A DNA stretch of 64,000 bases, from positions 10,439,219-10,503,218 of the forward strand of contig CM046341.1 of the NCBI GenBank assembly GCA_025403435.1, read 5' to 3'. Below are positions 1-11,765 of this stretch, one piece after another. The notes under the pieces were generated by a model. It had not been told where the DNA came from. It did not search any database and was given only the letters and a program-made list of their open reading frames with translations. Origin of the DNA: Artocarpus heterophyllus (lineage: Eukaryota; Streptophyta; Magnoliopsida; Rosales; Moraceae). The first letter of the stretch is position 1. Every line of letters begins with the position of its first letter. The translations under genes were made by a program, and so were the position numbers.

Positions 1-117
1 TCCCCACCCCGCCTCCGCTCACCCCCTTGCCCCACCCACCCCTAACCACCCCCTTGCCCCACCCGTCCCCCACCCCCTCGCCCCCCTTGCCCTACCCGCT
101 CCCTACCCCGCCCTACC
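1..117. repeat. C-rich simple sequence
   Basis: Degenerate runs of cccca, ccccac and cttgcccc fill the first 117 bases, in strong contrast with the AT-rich remainder. It probably lies inside the CACTA element whose coding part begins at 552. No gene is visible. Confidence 0.8.
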
Positions 118-420
118 AATGTGAAATTGTGTAATATCATTGTAAACTTGTGAGTATGTGAAAATGTGAATATGTGAAATATGTGAATATGTAAAATTGT
201 GTAATATCATTGTAAATTTATGAATATGTGAAGATGTGAATATGTGAATATTGTGAATATGTGAAATTGTGTAACTGAAATTTGTAAACTTGTGAATATG
301 TAAAGATGTGAAAATATGTGAATATGTGAATATTGTGTAATTGAAATTTCTAAACTTATGAATATGTGAAGACGCGAATATGTAAAATATATGAAATATG
401 TGAATATATGTAATATGTCA
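118..420. repeat. AT-rich minisatellite (tgtgaatatgtgaaa type)
   Basis: Tandem degenerate units built from tgtgaatatg, tgaaattgtgtaat and atgtgaagatg repeat across about 300 bases. It lies upstream of the first transposase-like ORF and is probably non-coding CACTA sequence. Confidence 0.75.
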
Positions 421-551
421 ACTTATAATATGTTATTTTTAATATGTAATTATGTAATATATCAACTTCGAATATGTTAATTTTTGACTATAAGATAGTA
501 ATTTAATATTACTATATGTGTGTTAGTTTTTGATTACTTTGCATAGGTACA

Positions 552-1680
552 ATGTCTCCCAAGGTCTATAGTGACCAATACGAGGACGAGTACGAAGAGT
601 GCACTCCCTCTTCATCGCTATATAGCAAAGGAAAGCAACGCAATAAGCCACGAAAGTGAATCAAATTCAATCCAAAAATAGACTTTGAGCGAATGGCTAC
701 ATTGATGAAAAAAGCTCATCAAATAAGGAAGAAAGGTTTAAGAATTGAAGTGACATTTGATTCGAAAGGCCAACTGAAAGGCGCACCTGGCCAAGAATTA
801 AACAGTTCGGTCGAAGTCCTTAGTCAAGAGCACGTTCCTATATGGACAAAAGATTGGAGGTCTAAGGATTTGGATAAAGTAAAAGATGTGATTTGGAGAG
901 AAATTAATATGTAGCTTTCATAGTTGAGGATTGGTATAGGAAAAGGGCTTTGAAGGTTTATGGTGAATTAGCAAATGGTTTAGATCTGACCTCTACGTTA
1001 CTTTCGTACAGCCATACCTTTCCATTCCAGAGGAGGATGAAAATGTATATAAATGGCCTCCTATGGTAGTACACTACTACCCCTCCATAAATGATGATTA
1101 TTGGGAAGCTTTTGTGAGGTATTGACGTTCCACTGAATTCCAACTGTTATTATCAAATGCAAGAAAAATAAAAGCGAAAAATGAATATTGCTCTATGGTT
1201 AGCTGAGTCAGATATAGAGAGCTCGAGCAATCATTGGTACATTAATATCTTACTCGTATTACATATATCAATTATTTTATTATTAATATGTTACTAACAT
1301 AACGTAACATAGTTAGCTAAGACGGGTGTGCTACCAATACAAAGGAGTTATGGGTAAAATCATGTCAAGGTCCCAATGGACAGTTTAAAAATCCTAAAGT
1401 AGCAGAAATTGGGAATTTGATTGTAAGTTTATTGAACACGAACCACTAATTTGTAATTTAATACCTGTTGAAGGATCTTAAGAATAATATGGTTTTGTTG
1501 TTATTTTACAGGATGAATACACGATGCAACAAAGTCAAGGGAGCTTCCAATTGGTCGGTAATGATAACATTTTGACGAGGGCACTAGGGAAATAGGAACA
1601 TTTAGGATGTGTTTGCAGTCAATTGAAGTATGTGAAACAGTCTCAATGCTTCGACCTCCAATCAGGTACGTCAAAATTGA
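552..1680 (+). pseudogene. CACTA transposase-like ORF (Ptta/En/Spm type), broken
   Basis: An ATG at 552 opens an acidic N-terminus. The frame meets an in-frame TGA at 657-659 and then continues open from 693 to a TAG at 912-914. Conserved-looking blocks include a lysine-rich stretch followed by TFDSKGQLKGAPGQEL, then VPIWTKDWR. Further downstream lie KELWVKSCQGPNGQF (about 1346) and, after an apparent intron ending in acag at about 1511, QGSFQLVGNDNILTRALG. The order is that of plant transposases of the Ptta/En/Spm (transposase_24) group. The frame is interrupted several times, so this is a pseudogene. Exact exon limits are uncertain. Confidence 0.65.
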
Positions 1681-2199
1681 ATTCCCAAATGTTGAAGATG
1701 TAGATGGGGATTGTAGAACTACAAGGTCTTGTGACCGAGCTTATTTCCTAAGGACGTGCCAAGTCGAGGGATGATAGCATCTCACAATGCAACAGCTTTA
1801 AGGCTAGTTGCAACCCTCCCAATAATGTAGCAGAAGCTCCAGAAGTCCAATTGTCACCTCTTCGTCAAGAGCCCAAACAAGGTCAAGAATGTAGGCACTT
1901 TGTTGAGGACAAAATTAATGGTGGGTGTGCACTTGTTGTGCTTGGGAAGGCTTAAATGGAGAGTCTTCCAACTGATACAATTCATGGAAGACTTTAGGGG
2001 AAGAAAACATGTGCGTTAGCATCACTACCATTAGAGTTAGAATAGTTGAATTGCTTATTCCAACACTTGAAGCAACAACTGTGGGTGAAGCCATCGGAAG
2101 CTTCATCACATGGCCAAAGAGGTTAGTTGAAGTCATCGCTTTGACGAAGACGAGTCGAGCGCCTAGCCACGTTTCATAAGATCTAAGTAAAAAGAAATG

Positions 2200-3205
2200 C
2201 CAAAAAAAGAAAAGCTCTACAAAAGCAAGACAATTAGAACCTGAGGTAGAACAAGAACAAGAACAACCCGTTGCGAATGAGCCACTGCCTGCATTTGACT
2301 TTGCTTTAATACCCTAAGAATTTATGAAGTTGGCTCTATACGCACATTCTTTCATGCGTGATGGATCGATGATTCAGTGCCTACTACCGGTAAATGTCAC
2401 TGGCAATGAATTGCCTATCTACGTGGGGTATGAAGACGTTTACTACTTCATCAACTTTGATAAAATTAGGGCAAACTGTATCCTGGTATACCTCAGGTAA
2501 TAACTCCATCCTTAATTCATAAATTTTAAAATATAGGTAGAGTTGTAAAGTGCTTTCAAATAATTGACAATATTGTTTTTTATTGTAGTTTTTTGGTGGA
2601 ATATTATGAACTTCAAGGCTTGGCACAAAATTTCTGCTTTATATCTTCGGCACTTATTTCAAGTGCTGCAATAGACCTACAGAGTGATTGCAGAGAGCAC
2701 GCCATGTCACCTCTCCACCTATTAGCTCAAGCACCAAGGGGAAATTATTCTTCCTGCCATACAATGTTAGAGAACATTGGATGTTGGCACTTATTTCATC
2801 ATGGAAGGACCAAATATATTGGTTTGATCCCCTCAGACACCCACCACGTGATGATTTTGCATCAATCACAAGATTGTAAGTATTAATGTTCTCTTTTAAA
2901 ATTAACTGTTTTGAGTCTTAGATAATTGTATCGTCTATTAATTCATTTAAACATGACACATTGTTAGGGGCGCTTAACGATTGGAAGCTTCAAGAGGGAA
3001 GCGGTGTCACAAATCAATCGAACGAAACGGTATATTCCAAACATAAGTGTCCACGACAATAAGGAAACGTAAAATGTGGTTTTTTTACTCTATGTTTTAT
3101 TCGAGATATAATTACAAGCGGTATACAAGCCCTAGGAAGAAAAGAATTTTATATACATATGGATATACATGAAGTTAGATTAGAGTGGGTACAATTTGTA
3201 AATAG
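2200..3205 (+). pseudogene. Ulp1-like C48 protease ORF of the CACTA element, broken
   Basis: In CACTA elements this ORF resembles SUMO proteases of clan CE. A block near 2330-2500 reads LALYAHSFMRDGSMIQCLLP and then VGYEDVYYF, the usual pre-protease region. The catalytic core is spread over exons: His in REHWMLALI (codon 2775-2777), Asp in IYWFDPL (codon 2826-2828) and Cys in GNVKCGFF (codon 3075-3077). The segment ends in FIRDIIT, the usual C-terminal helix. Gaps at about 2497-2590 and 2877-2965 look like introns. An in-frame stop precedes GNVKC and other frame breaks occur. The residues are retained but the ORF is dead. Confidence 0.7.
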
Positions 3206-3419
3206 GTATGTAATTTTTAGATAGATAGATAGATAGAGATAGTAGATCCATAATTGCTCAAAGTAGCTCAAATGTAAATGATTTTGTAAATACCTTGTAA
3301 TTTCAATATACATTAATTTTTGTATGTAATCAGGGCCTTGTTGTAATGGATAACACACGAGACTGGCTATCCCATGCGAAATCAAAAAATTTTGGAAATT
3401 TTTTTTGGTAAGACGAATT

Positions 3420-3771
3420 TTCCATGATGATTTTTGGAAAAACCGTCATAGATTGATAAGCTTCCACGACGGTTTTGCTGGACACCATTGTGGAAGCTTA
3501 ATCTACTACGACAGTTTCTAGAAAACTATCGTGGAAGATAAGTTTCCACAACGGTTTTTCTGGAAACCATCATGGAAGCTTGATCTTCCACGATGGTTTT
3601 TCTAGAAACTGTTATGGTAGGTTAATCCCTTGACGGCCACTTCGTGCCAGTTTTGTTGTTCCACGACGATAAAAAACCATCGTAAAAACTCCATTTTGTA
3701 CCACTAATGTTTTCACAATGGTTTTTTAACTGTCATGAAATTTTTCCATGACGGTTTAAAACCGTCATGGA
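3420..3771. repeat. CACTA subterminal inverted-repeat array
   Basis: Units of ttccacgacggttttt and its complement aaaaccgtcgtggaa alternate many times, for example near 3465, 3500, 3545, 3585 and 3750, so adjacent units can pair into hairpins. In CACTA elements such subterminal motifs are transposase-binding sites. That role is inferred here from the family. Confidence 0.8.
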
Positions 3772-3772
3772 A

Positions 3773-3791
3773 TCCGCAATTTGTAGTAGTG
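3773..3791 (-). repeat. CACTA right terminal inverted repeat
   Basis: Read on the minus strand this begins CACTACTACAAATTGCGG. The 3-bp target duplication would start at 3792, but its left partner is outside the window. Confidence 0.85.
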
Positions 3792-4083
3792 TGCGCTCAT
3801 AATTTTGATAAGAACACTTAGGACATTTTGAAGCTATAGCTCGGGCTCTTCTTTTCCTAGCACAAAGACTTGTACCCACTTTATTTGTGACTTCACTAGG
3901 ACAAATAAGACCTTCTATATACATTTTTACATCAGTTGAAAGTTTAAAACGAGAAAGGAGCCAAAGACAAGTGACTCGAGCTTTGTACTTTTGCCTAATT
4001 TCTTTCTGAGAAAGGGAAGGAAAGTATTTTTTCAAGTGATCATATAAGGGAAGGAAAGTATTTCTTCAAGTGATCATATTTAG
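3792..4083 (-). pseudogene. Unrecognised ORF of the gag-only gypsy element, copy A (truncated by CACTA)
   Basis: The minus-strand frame reads MKKYFPSLSQKEIRQKYKAR, then a segment with KMYIEGLI, and then a basic cysteine-containing part with CARKRRARAIASKCPKC. Copy C (58011-58530) carries the same protein and continues further, with a TLKDLIVQFARMLEGK end. In copy A the homology stops where the CACTA element inserted. The position, downstream of gag where other gypsy elements carry protease and reverse transcriptase, suggests an element-encoded protein. I do not recognise its family. A 38-bp tandem duplication near 4012-4080 breaks this copy's N-terminal region. Confidence 0.5.
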
Positions 4084-4679
4084 GATCCATAATGAGAGAG
4101 AAAAAGAGATTCTTAAGAGTGAATTGAGAGCTTTGAAAGAAAGAGTTAAATGCTTTGAGTTGATCTAAGAGTTTTTATGAGAGTATTGAGAAGATTTTGT
4201 AGGATTTAGAAAGAAAAGTTTGAAGAATTGTCAGTAAAAGTCTTTAAAGATTGATGAACTTTGAAAGTTTTTTGGAAGTTTTTAAAGATTTTTGTGATTT
4301 TCTTGTTCATAGGACTCTTCCTTAAAATCTAGGCATCCATAAGCTGAGTGTCCTAGAGTTTGACAAGTACTACCTGAACATTTCTACATTTCATTGCTTA
4401 AATCCTTTTAGTTAAACATGCAATCCCAGCATTTAGATCATTTTCTTGACTAAGTTAAAGAACAACTCTTTAAGCATTAGTAAGATTAGACCTAATTGAG
4501 CCTTCAAAATTACTATGTTTTCAATATTGAGAGTTATTTGCTAAATTATGTAAAAAATCTAACACTTCATCAGTTTATCTATCAAGAAATTCTCCTTTAC
4601 ACATTGTTTCAATGAATTAAAGGGTTTCAAGAGTTAAGCCTTCATAAAAGAAAATAATATAATGTCATTTTTCAAAACC

Positions 4680-5290
4680 ATGATGTGGGCCAGAGTTCAA
4701 AAAATCCTTAAAATGTGTCCAACATTGGAAATAGACTTTAAACTTTGGGAAAAATTTTGAATTTGTTTCTTTGGAGCCTAGCTTTATGAGTTGGAAAGAA
4801 TTTCTTAAAAAACTCAATTTGCATTTCTTGCCATATGCCAATTGATCTTGGTTTTAAAGAAGTGAGCTAAGTTTTAGCTTTATCTTTTAGAGAAAAAGGG
4901 AAAAGCTTAAGCTTAACAACTCTGTTTGAAACATTTTTATCACTTAAAGTAGCAAAAACGTCTTCAAACTCTCTAGGAGGCAAGTATGGATTCTTAGATT
5001 CCAAACCATGAAAAGTTGGAAGCAAGTTAATCATGTCTAGTTAAATCTAAAATTATGAGCATTAAGAGGAAAAACTAGACACGAAGGAGTGGATTCAGGA
5101 GGTGGTTGCAAATAATCATGTATTGAATGAACAACGTGATTAATGATTTGTTGATTTACCATGTTATCATTATCATCACTTTCGTCATCAACTCTTGTGT
5201 TTAAATGTGAAGATGTAACAAATAAAGCAGGTGGTACAACAGGTTCTAGATTTTTCCTAACTTGACTACAAGATTTTGACATACGGAGCA
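4680..5290 (-). pseudogene. Ty3/gypsy gag remnant, copy A
   Basis: The N-terminal part reads MSKSCSQVRKNLEPVVPP and ends near PLNAHNFRFN. After a frame break it continues with FHGLESKNPYLPPREFEDVF, then LKLFPFSLKDKAKT, then IWQEMQIEFFKKFFPTHK. The motif order (NF, EDP-like region, LRLFPFSLKDKAK-W, FFKKFFP) is that of the Retrotrans_gag domain in Athila/Tat-type gypsy elements. Gag forms the virus-like particle. Stops at 5037 and in the KAK-W region make it a pseudogene. No protease, reverse transcriptase or integrase follows in any copy. Confidence 0.7.
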
Positions 5291-5489
5291 AGCAAGTATG
5301 CAAAACTAAGATAATTATGAAAAGAAAAAAAAACAAAAATTTGGACTACATGAATAGTAACATGGATACTAACATGTAAATGATGTGAACAGTAACTTTT
5401 TGGCTTTTTTACTTTTTTATTTTACTATTTTTGGCACCTACAAAACAAAAAAAAATTAAGATTAACAAAAATATTAACAGGATCGAACG

Positions 5490-5515
5490 GTACAACCGTC
5501 CCTTTAAGATAAAAG
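5490..5515 (-). promoter_or_regulatory. Possible degenerate primer-binding region of the gag-only element
   Basis: Read on the minus strand, GGGACGGTTGTACCGTTCG occupies the place before gag where Athila/Tat elements carry GGCGCCGTTGCCGGGG. It recurs at the same relative place in copies B (about 24785) and C (about 59955). The match is partial and the assignment is an inference. Confidence 0.35.
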
Positions 5516-5874
5516 AAAAATAAAAGGTATAGAAAAAGTAAAAAGTTAGAAGTTAGATAATTGTAAACCACGGTTGAAAAACAATAAAGGACTAAAAAAT
5601 GGCATGATCAATGTGTGCACTACTCTGATCATATTCCAAGGTCACAATGCGGCATTACAAATTTGGATGCCTATTAGCAATACTATTATCGGGGAATTAG
5701 GTATTTAGAGTAAGTTTGATATTTCAAGTAATGAATAGAGGTATGATAGCCTGCATTGGAGCCAAATAACATTGATGGTATGGAGTTGTAAGCGGAAGCA
5801 TAATAGATTTATGATTATTACTTATACCATAGATTTGGAATTTTGAGGATGAAATTTCTTAAGAAGGGTAGATT

Positions 5875-7560
5875 TGTAACGCACTATGTTTTCTTTTCAA
5901 ATATTTATATTATATTTCCACTTTTATATATAAAAATTAATTCTAATATTTTAATATCATGACCAAACTTCCTCATTATCCAAATGTAGAGCTCAATATA
6001 TGAGTCAAAACTCTCCGACATGAACCAAGTAGAGGAAGGAAAGAAAGGACAGGTAGAGAGAGAGAGAGAAAAAGATCTCCATTCAAAATCACCAAAGAGC
6101 ATCCAAAGTCCCTTTTTGACATGATTGGTGTCATTGGAAAGCTCTCGATGAGTGGAGTCTAATGACGTGTTATGTCGTCGACTGATTCAAATTGTAACCG
6201 CCGTAATTGCAGGTCAAAGTTTCAAAACCATCAAACTTCTTACCGCCATTAACTTTACCGTCTCACGTATGATAGGGATGATTTTGGTCTTCACACAACG
6301 AGGAGAAAAATAAAACTAAACTGGTGTTGCCCATCAAATATTGCCAAAAAATTGTCGCTGGAGCTACAAATTCTAGCCACCATTGCGGCCAACTCCGACG
6401 AGTGCCTTCTCAGCCACCATTTTTCTCTTTACCGCCATCAAAACACCTAGAGGACTTTGGGCTTCAAAACTCACTCATCAATTTCATGTCACCACCATCC
6501 TTTGGCTGGAAATTAAAGGCAACAATGTCCGCTGTTATAGCAAAACTTTAGTCCCTTCAAATTCAACCACCATAGACCAAACTGAAGGTTCCGATATTTC
6601 AATGGATGAGAGGTAGTGTTTTGCCCACCTCAATTTCAAGAAACAATTACCGGTATCGTGGGATTTATGGCCATCAGTGTCCGAGAAAGAGAGAGCCAAT
6701 TTTGGGGTTCCCGACCTCATTTACCAAAATTGATAGGAGGGTCGGTTTTGGGGGGAGATCTAAGGATAGCCGCCAGTGGAGTCAAGTCAACACCGGTCAA
6801 TACCGATCAACATCGGTCAAATTGATCAAATCTAGTCAAAATTGGTCAATAGTTGACCCAACCTCCGATCAATGATCCTAGACCACCTTCTAACTCTTTT
6901 TAATGTTTCAGATATAATCATGACCTTTGTTTGGGTTAATTCAACTTCATTAAAAATCATCTGGTACTGAGTGCATGCAAAATGAGGCAAAGTAGATCGA
7001 TAGAATAGAGATTGGAATTACTAGTCGTTGCTTTAGGAATCTCTGTGAGTCATTCCTAGCTATCCATATTTCCTTCGGGACCCATTTGGGGGTAAGGATT
7101 CTATTACTTAACTTTTGTGATATTTTATTTAATTAAATTGATGATTTAATTTTTTAAGATAAATTACATATTATTTTGTCGTTATTATTTTATGAACATC
7201 ATATGGATAATTGTTTGGAGCCGTCCTGTAATGTACAGTGTGGTCGGCATTGATTTTGATGTAACTTGCAACATAACATGATAAAGGACGCATGGTTAGG
7301 TTAAATGGACTCTTGTGTACTAGTGAGGAATTGAAATACAACAATGTTACATATAGAGTTATAGATTAAGAGTATATAAGCCTAAAATAAAATGAGTAAA
7401 AGTATGTAACATAAATGGGGGCCGCTTACGTCTTTGGGTTTAAAACCCTAAAAGGAAAAATAAGGGGAGGCGATGGTGATCCCTTAGGTCAAAAATCCCA
7501 AAAAATACTATACAGTAATATGACTAGGTAATGACGCGAGACAACGAGTCCTTTCACTTG
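5875..7560 (+). mobile_element. Ty3/gypsy LTR portion, copy A
   Basis: The start TGTAACGCAC follows ggaattttgaggatgaaat and a purine run (aagaagggtaga), the usual end of a chromovirus-type internal region plus polypurine tract. Inside are a GA-rich stretch (about 6035-6075), TTGGAAAGCTCTCGATGAG, and a ggtaaggattctattactt motif near 7090. Equivalent motifs occur in the minus-strand solo LTR 47693-52197. The right end is not clear; shared sequence continues to the solo-LTR insertion at 7584. Small ORFs at 6324-6875 lie inside this LTR and show no protein family. Confidence 0.6.
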
Positions 7561-7578
7561 ACTACTAGACAATCGATA

Positions 7579-7583
7579 TAATG
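7579..7583. repeat. Target-site duplication taatg (left)
   Basis: Repeated at 10436-10440 on the other side of the solo LTR. Copies B (about 29060) and C (about 62050) have an uninterrupted site. Confidence 0.85.
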
Positions 7584-10435
7584 TGTAACACCCACCAATT
7601 TTGATGTAACAGTTCATGTTAAGTTAGTAACGACGTTAAGTAAATTTTATTAATAATTTATGTTATATGTTATGATTTACGATCTTAATGTTACTAACTA
7701 TTTTTTCTAAGAGTTATGATAGGTGACGATCGCATGGAATCGATGTGCTCAAGTGTTTATGTTAGTTACAATGTATGTTTATTTATGAATGCTATGATAT
7801 ATTACTTTTTAAGGACATTTCGGCAGGCCGAATAGCCTATTAAGGATCGGCAGGCCAATGAAAACCATCTGTAGGCCGGACTTCATGGAATCGATAGGCC
7901 AAACTGTGCAGTCGGCAAGCCGATGATAGTTGACAAACAGTCAGTAGAAATCTCTCTAAATTTATGGTTGAAATGATTACGTTAAATGGGTAGTTTATTG
8001 TGATTAATTGACATATTTATGGATTAATTTCTTCATTTAAGGAAATAAAATCATTGACTTTTCTTTGATTGGTATTGATTGATATGATTTCCTATTTTTA
8101 GAAGGCAAAATATGGTAAGATGAGATGATTTCTTTGACTTTCCCTCTTTGCTCTCCATTCTCCACGCAATTAGTCTCAATCTTAGTCAGAAAATTCCTGA
8201 CTTAATGAAGAGTTTTGAATCTCCTTTTTACGTTATGCTCATTACGTTAAATTTTTTTAATGTTCTTTTTCTCTATCTCTCTCTTCCTCTCACGTCTTCT
8301 CTCTCATTCATTCTGAGACGTTTATCTTATTCATCTCTTCTTCTTCTCTTCTCCACGACTTCTATTCCTTCTTTCTCTCAAAAATTCTCTACAAATAATT
8401 GAAAGAAAAATTGATAATTTCGTTGGTTGAATTGAAGGAGTTTTGTGAAGAAATTTGTTTAAGGTAAGAATTTCTTTTGGTGTTTCAGAAATGTATTTCT
8501 TCTCCTTAATCCGACTGCCATGTCTTTCTCTACAAAATTCCGTTTGCTCTGAATTTTTAATATGTTATTCATGTATGTGTTATGTGATGTTCTTCCAAAT
8601 TTCACGTTATTTTGATATTTCTATGATAAGTTGTGAATTTTCTACCCTCTACCACTCACAATAAAATATTGTGTTATGTTATGTTATGGGCTGCAAAGTT
8701 TGGTAATGATTTGATGAGTAAATTATGTGTTATGTAATTTTTATTGAGATTAGGTCTAGAAACTGTTTTAATAATATTATTATTGGATTTTTGTTTTATG
8801 CGATATTTTATATGTTTAAATGATTTTATTAATGATGAAATGATTTTATGATATTGAAATGTATGATAATAAGATGTTAGTATGAATTTTAAAATTAAAA
8901 TATATGTGTTTTAATTGTTAGAAAATGTTTTCAAAAGATTACTCACTACCTTATTATTATTGCTGGCAGATTTCATGTTTGAAATGTATGGGTTGTTTTT
9001 TATGATTATAGTTATAGATGCATGTTATGAATTATGTTTGTATGAGATGAATGTATATGTGATGTAATATGAATGGATGTTATTCTATGAAAATAAGTAT
9101 TAATTTTTATTTGTATCTTTAAATGAATAAATGGCATGAACACACAAAGGAACGAGCACATCGAGACCGCGGCATTGTCACCAATACATATCAGGTTAAG
9201 TAAGCTAGCTTCTAAGGTAAGTACATTCTCACCTGCAACATGATATGTTTTATAAGTTTGATATTATATTCACAATGATATTCATGATGATTTTATGGTG
9301 ATTTTCCTTAAAGGGTTTCTTATGAAAGATTTTCATGATTTAAAGTTATGCATGTTTAATCATGGCAAAATTTGAAAGCATAAAAGTTATGTATATATGT
9401 ATCACCTAATAAGTGTTGCACAACAATGTTATGATATGATATGTTATGATGTCATGTTTGGTTTAGGATTAGCTACCATTCTCCTCTCATGACGGCACAC
9501 CTATAATGATGATTATGGTGCAACACTTGGGCCCTTAAGATAAAATGGAATAAATTTGAATATGGTCAAGTAATAAAAGATATGTTTCTATGAAAATGTG
9601 CTTAATGCACTATTATGATATGATGATGATGATGATGATGATGATGATGTTTATGAAATGTTTTTAAAATTGTGAGAATTATATGTACTTACTAAGCTTT
9701 AGCTTATTCAAGTTTATGTCATGTTGCAGATAAGGGTAAGAAAGTCATGGACTAGGCAAAGGATATGGAATGACATGTGAGCAAAGTACAATGAATTGTA
9801 ACCGGAAGAACGCCAAGAAGAAAGTTTATATGATTTAAATCAAGTTTTATATTTTGGACATATTTATTTGTTAAGTTTTAAGAATACAAGAACTATGATT
9901 TTAATATTTTATTTTATCATTTTAAGAATTTGATCTTCCGCATTTTGAAAGTTGAATTTGTTTTACAAATTATGTTTTCTAAAGGTTTTTGGCTCTGTTG
10001 GCCTGCCGAACATCATTGGTCGGCATGCCGATGTAAGAATGTTCGGCCTGCCGAACTTTGAAAGTTTGTAAGCCTAGATTTGCAGAACCATTGTCGGCCT
10101 GTCAGTTGACGAATTTCGGCCTGCCGACCATGTTCGGCCTGTCGAAGTCCCAAGTTCGGCCTACCGAACTATGAGAGTAAATAGCTTTTAAATGATGTGA
10201 TGTTTTTATAAGTTATGATTTCACAATTTGGTATATTTACTTTATTAACGCAAGTTTATGATCAATATTAATGTGAAATTAAATTATGGATTAAGTTAAT
10301 GAATGTTGTTTAAAAAAAATGTATGTATGGATCCTGGTTACGTTTTCCTTAACTATGTTTACATTTAAAGTTCGCATAAGTATGTAATGTATGAATGTAA
10401 TGACATCTGTGACGTCTGAAAAAGGGGGCGTTACA
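7584..10435 (+). mobile_element. Solo LTR, 2852 bp, TGTAACACCC...GCGTTACA
   Basis: It starts TGTAACACCC, ends GGGGGCGTTACA, and is bounded by taatg on both sides. Copies B and C lack it, so the boundaries are exact. No coding domain or primer-binding site is present, so it looks like one LTR left by recombination. It contains a CT-rich tract (8150-8370), two clusters of tcggcaggccga palindromes (7815-7930 and 9998-10170), an ATG microsatellite (9620-9649) and the block ACTTACTAAGCTTTAGCTTATT (from 9687) that also occurs in 47693-52197. The ORFs at 8148-8664 are inside the LTR and are not considered genes. Confidence 0.85.
9620..9649. repeat. (ATG)n microsatellite
   Basis: About ten tandem gat/atg triplets inside the solo LTR. 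Confidence 0.9.
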
Positions 10436-11639
10436 TAATGTATTATCTAGCGCACCCTACTAGGAAATTGAATATAAACTAATATATAAATAATAACGGA
10501 TATATGGATGCTACATAATCTTGTTATAACATATGTATATATGTTGTACAAATACAGTAATTATTAAGCATCTACTAGTTATGGACATAATGGGCTTGTT
10601 AAGATTTATTAATGATGTATTGATGAATAAGCTACCATACAGGTTCAATATGGTAAGTAATAAAACCAAAGTGTGAGTAATGGTTTCCCTACGGACCATG
10701 TTGTCACTCAATCCCCTCTATTTTCATCTTTTTAGGATTTATAAAGTGTGAGGTAGCAATGAAAAAAATAGTTAAGGAAACTATATAGCTATATCAAGTT
10801 GGAACCACTTCATTTGTTAAGGATGTTCCTTATTATGATGTAAGCATCATATGTTTCTATCTATGACTGTATTAAGCTATCTTGAGGGTTGGAATAACGA
10901 TGACGACAGATTTATAATATTAAAACTACATTAAACTATAATTTTGTTGTTTTTTTATGATTTTTTAATTTGAAAATTTTTGTTTAAGTCCCAACAAATT
11001 TTCTTAAAGTTTTAGAAGTTTTATTTTACTTTCTAAACTTTTTATTTAATTTATTAAAAACTACTAATCCCACTCAGGGAGTTATAGATATGTATAACTT
11101 TTAATATAATGATTTACAATAAGATAACGTGCAATGTGTTTGGCAAGGCCTTACTGTGTCTTTCACCGTTCCCAAGACCATAGACAAGAAGTTAAGGACA
11201 AGCTTCTTTTAAGCAGCTCGCGACTTTCTAAACAACCTTAAATAAGCTTTTATTGCATGAAGATAAACCCGATGTTTCAAATTTGCAGTAAAAGTGATTA
11301 GAAACTACCCTTAAGATATGTTTTATTGAAATTCTTTTTTCCTCCAATTTTCTATTTTGAAATAGTTTTTCAAATGTGTCCCACTAAAGTATTTTTCCCT
11401 TGCAATCTTCTAAAATAGCATTTCTGTTAAATGTAGCCTTCATAAATAATTTTCTATTCTAATTACAATGTCGATTTTTTTTTGGAATTAGATTGGCATA
11501 ATTTTTTTTTTGTTTGTTTGTTCTCATATGTGGTCACAATTAATTTCTCTAATTGGTTTGAGCCTACCCGAATTTTTTGCTTTTCTTTATAAGTATAGTA
11601 CTTTTCTTATCTGTACAGATATAATATTCAATTGAAACA

Positions 11640-11765
11640 CATGTAGGCTGTAGAGGGGAATTCCGCAAGCACTCTAGGATGAATATAATAGGTAATATGA
11701 GCTTTAGAGGCTGTACAAATAGATGTATAGGGAGCAAAGGACATGAGAAAAAGTTGTTTGCATTC
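11640..11765 (-). promoter_or_regulatory. Duplicated promoter-proximal block of the Bowman-Birk-like gene, copy A
   Basis: The block around agcactctaggatgaat, followed by an atagatgtatagggagcaaaggacatg stretch, matches 37845-37925 immediately upstream of the gene at 37337-37798. In copy A the TATA-like tataaatag has become tacaaatag, and the coding exons are absent on the gene side. This is a displaced promoter copy with no gene attached. Confidence 0.65.

Larger units (their letters stand above)
1..3791 (+). mobile_element. CACTA (En/Spm) transposon, 3' part, degenerate
   Basis: Three signs agree. A transposase-like ORF of the Ptta/En/Spm type lies at 552-1680. A Ulp1-like cysteine protease ORF at 2200-3205 is typical of plant CACTA elements. 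The right end carries subterminal inverted repeats and finishes at 3791 with a sequence whose reverse complement is CACTACTACAAATTGCGG, the family hallmark. The left end lies outside the window. Many frameshifts and stops show that it is no longer autonomous. The flank right of 3791 continues as a repeat that is uninterrupted at 58254, so the element inserted into that repeat. Confidence 0.85.

Noticed and set aside
2593..2886. 97-residue plus-strand ORF and its antisense neighbour
   Set aside because: Only part of the frame matches the CACTA Ulp1 ORF; the catalytic His and Asp are in the overlapping frame beginning near 2688.
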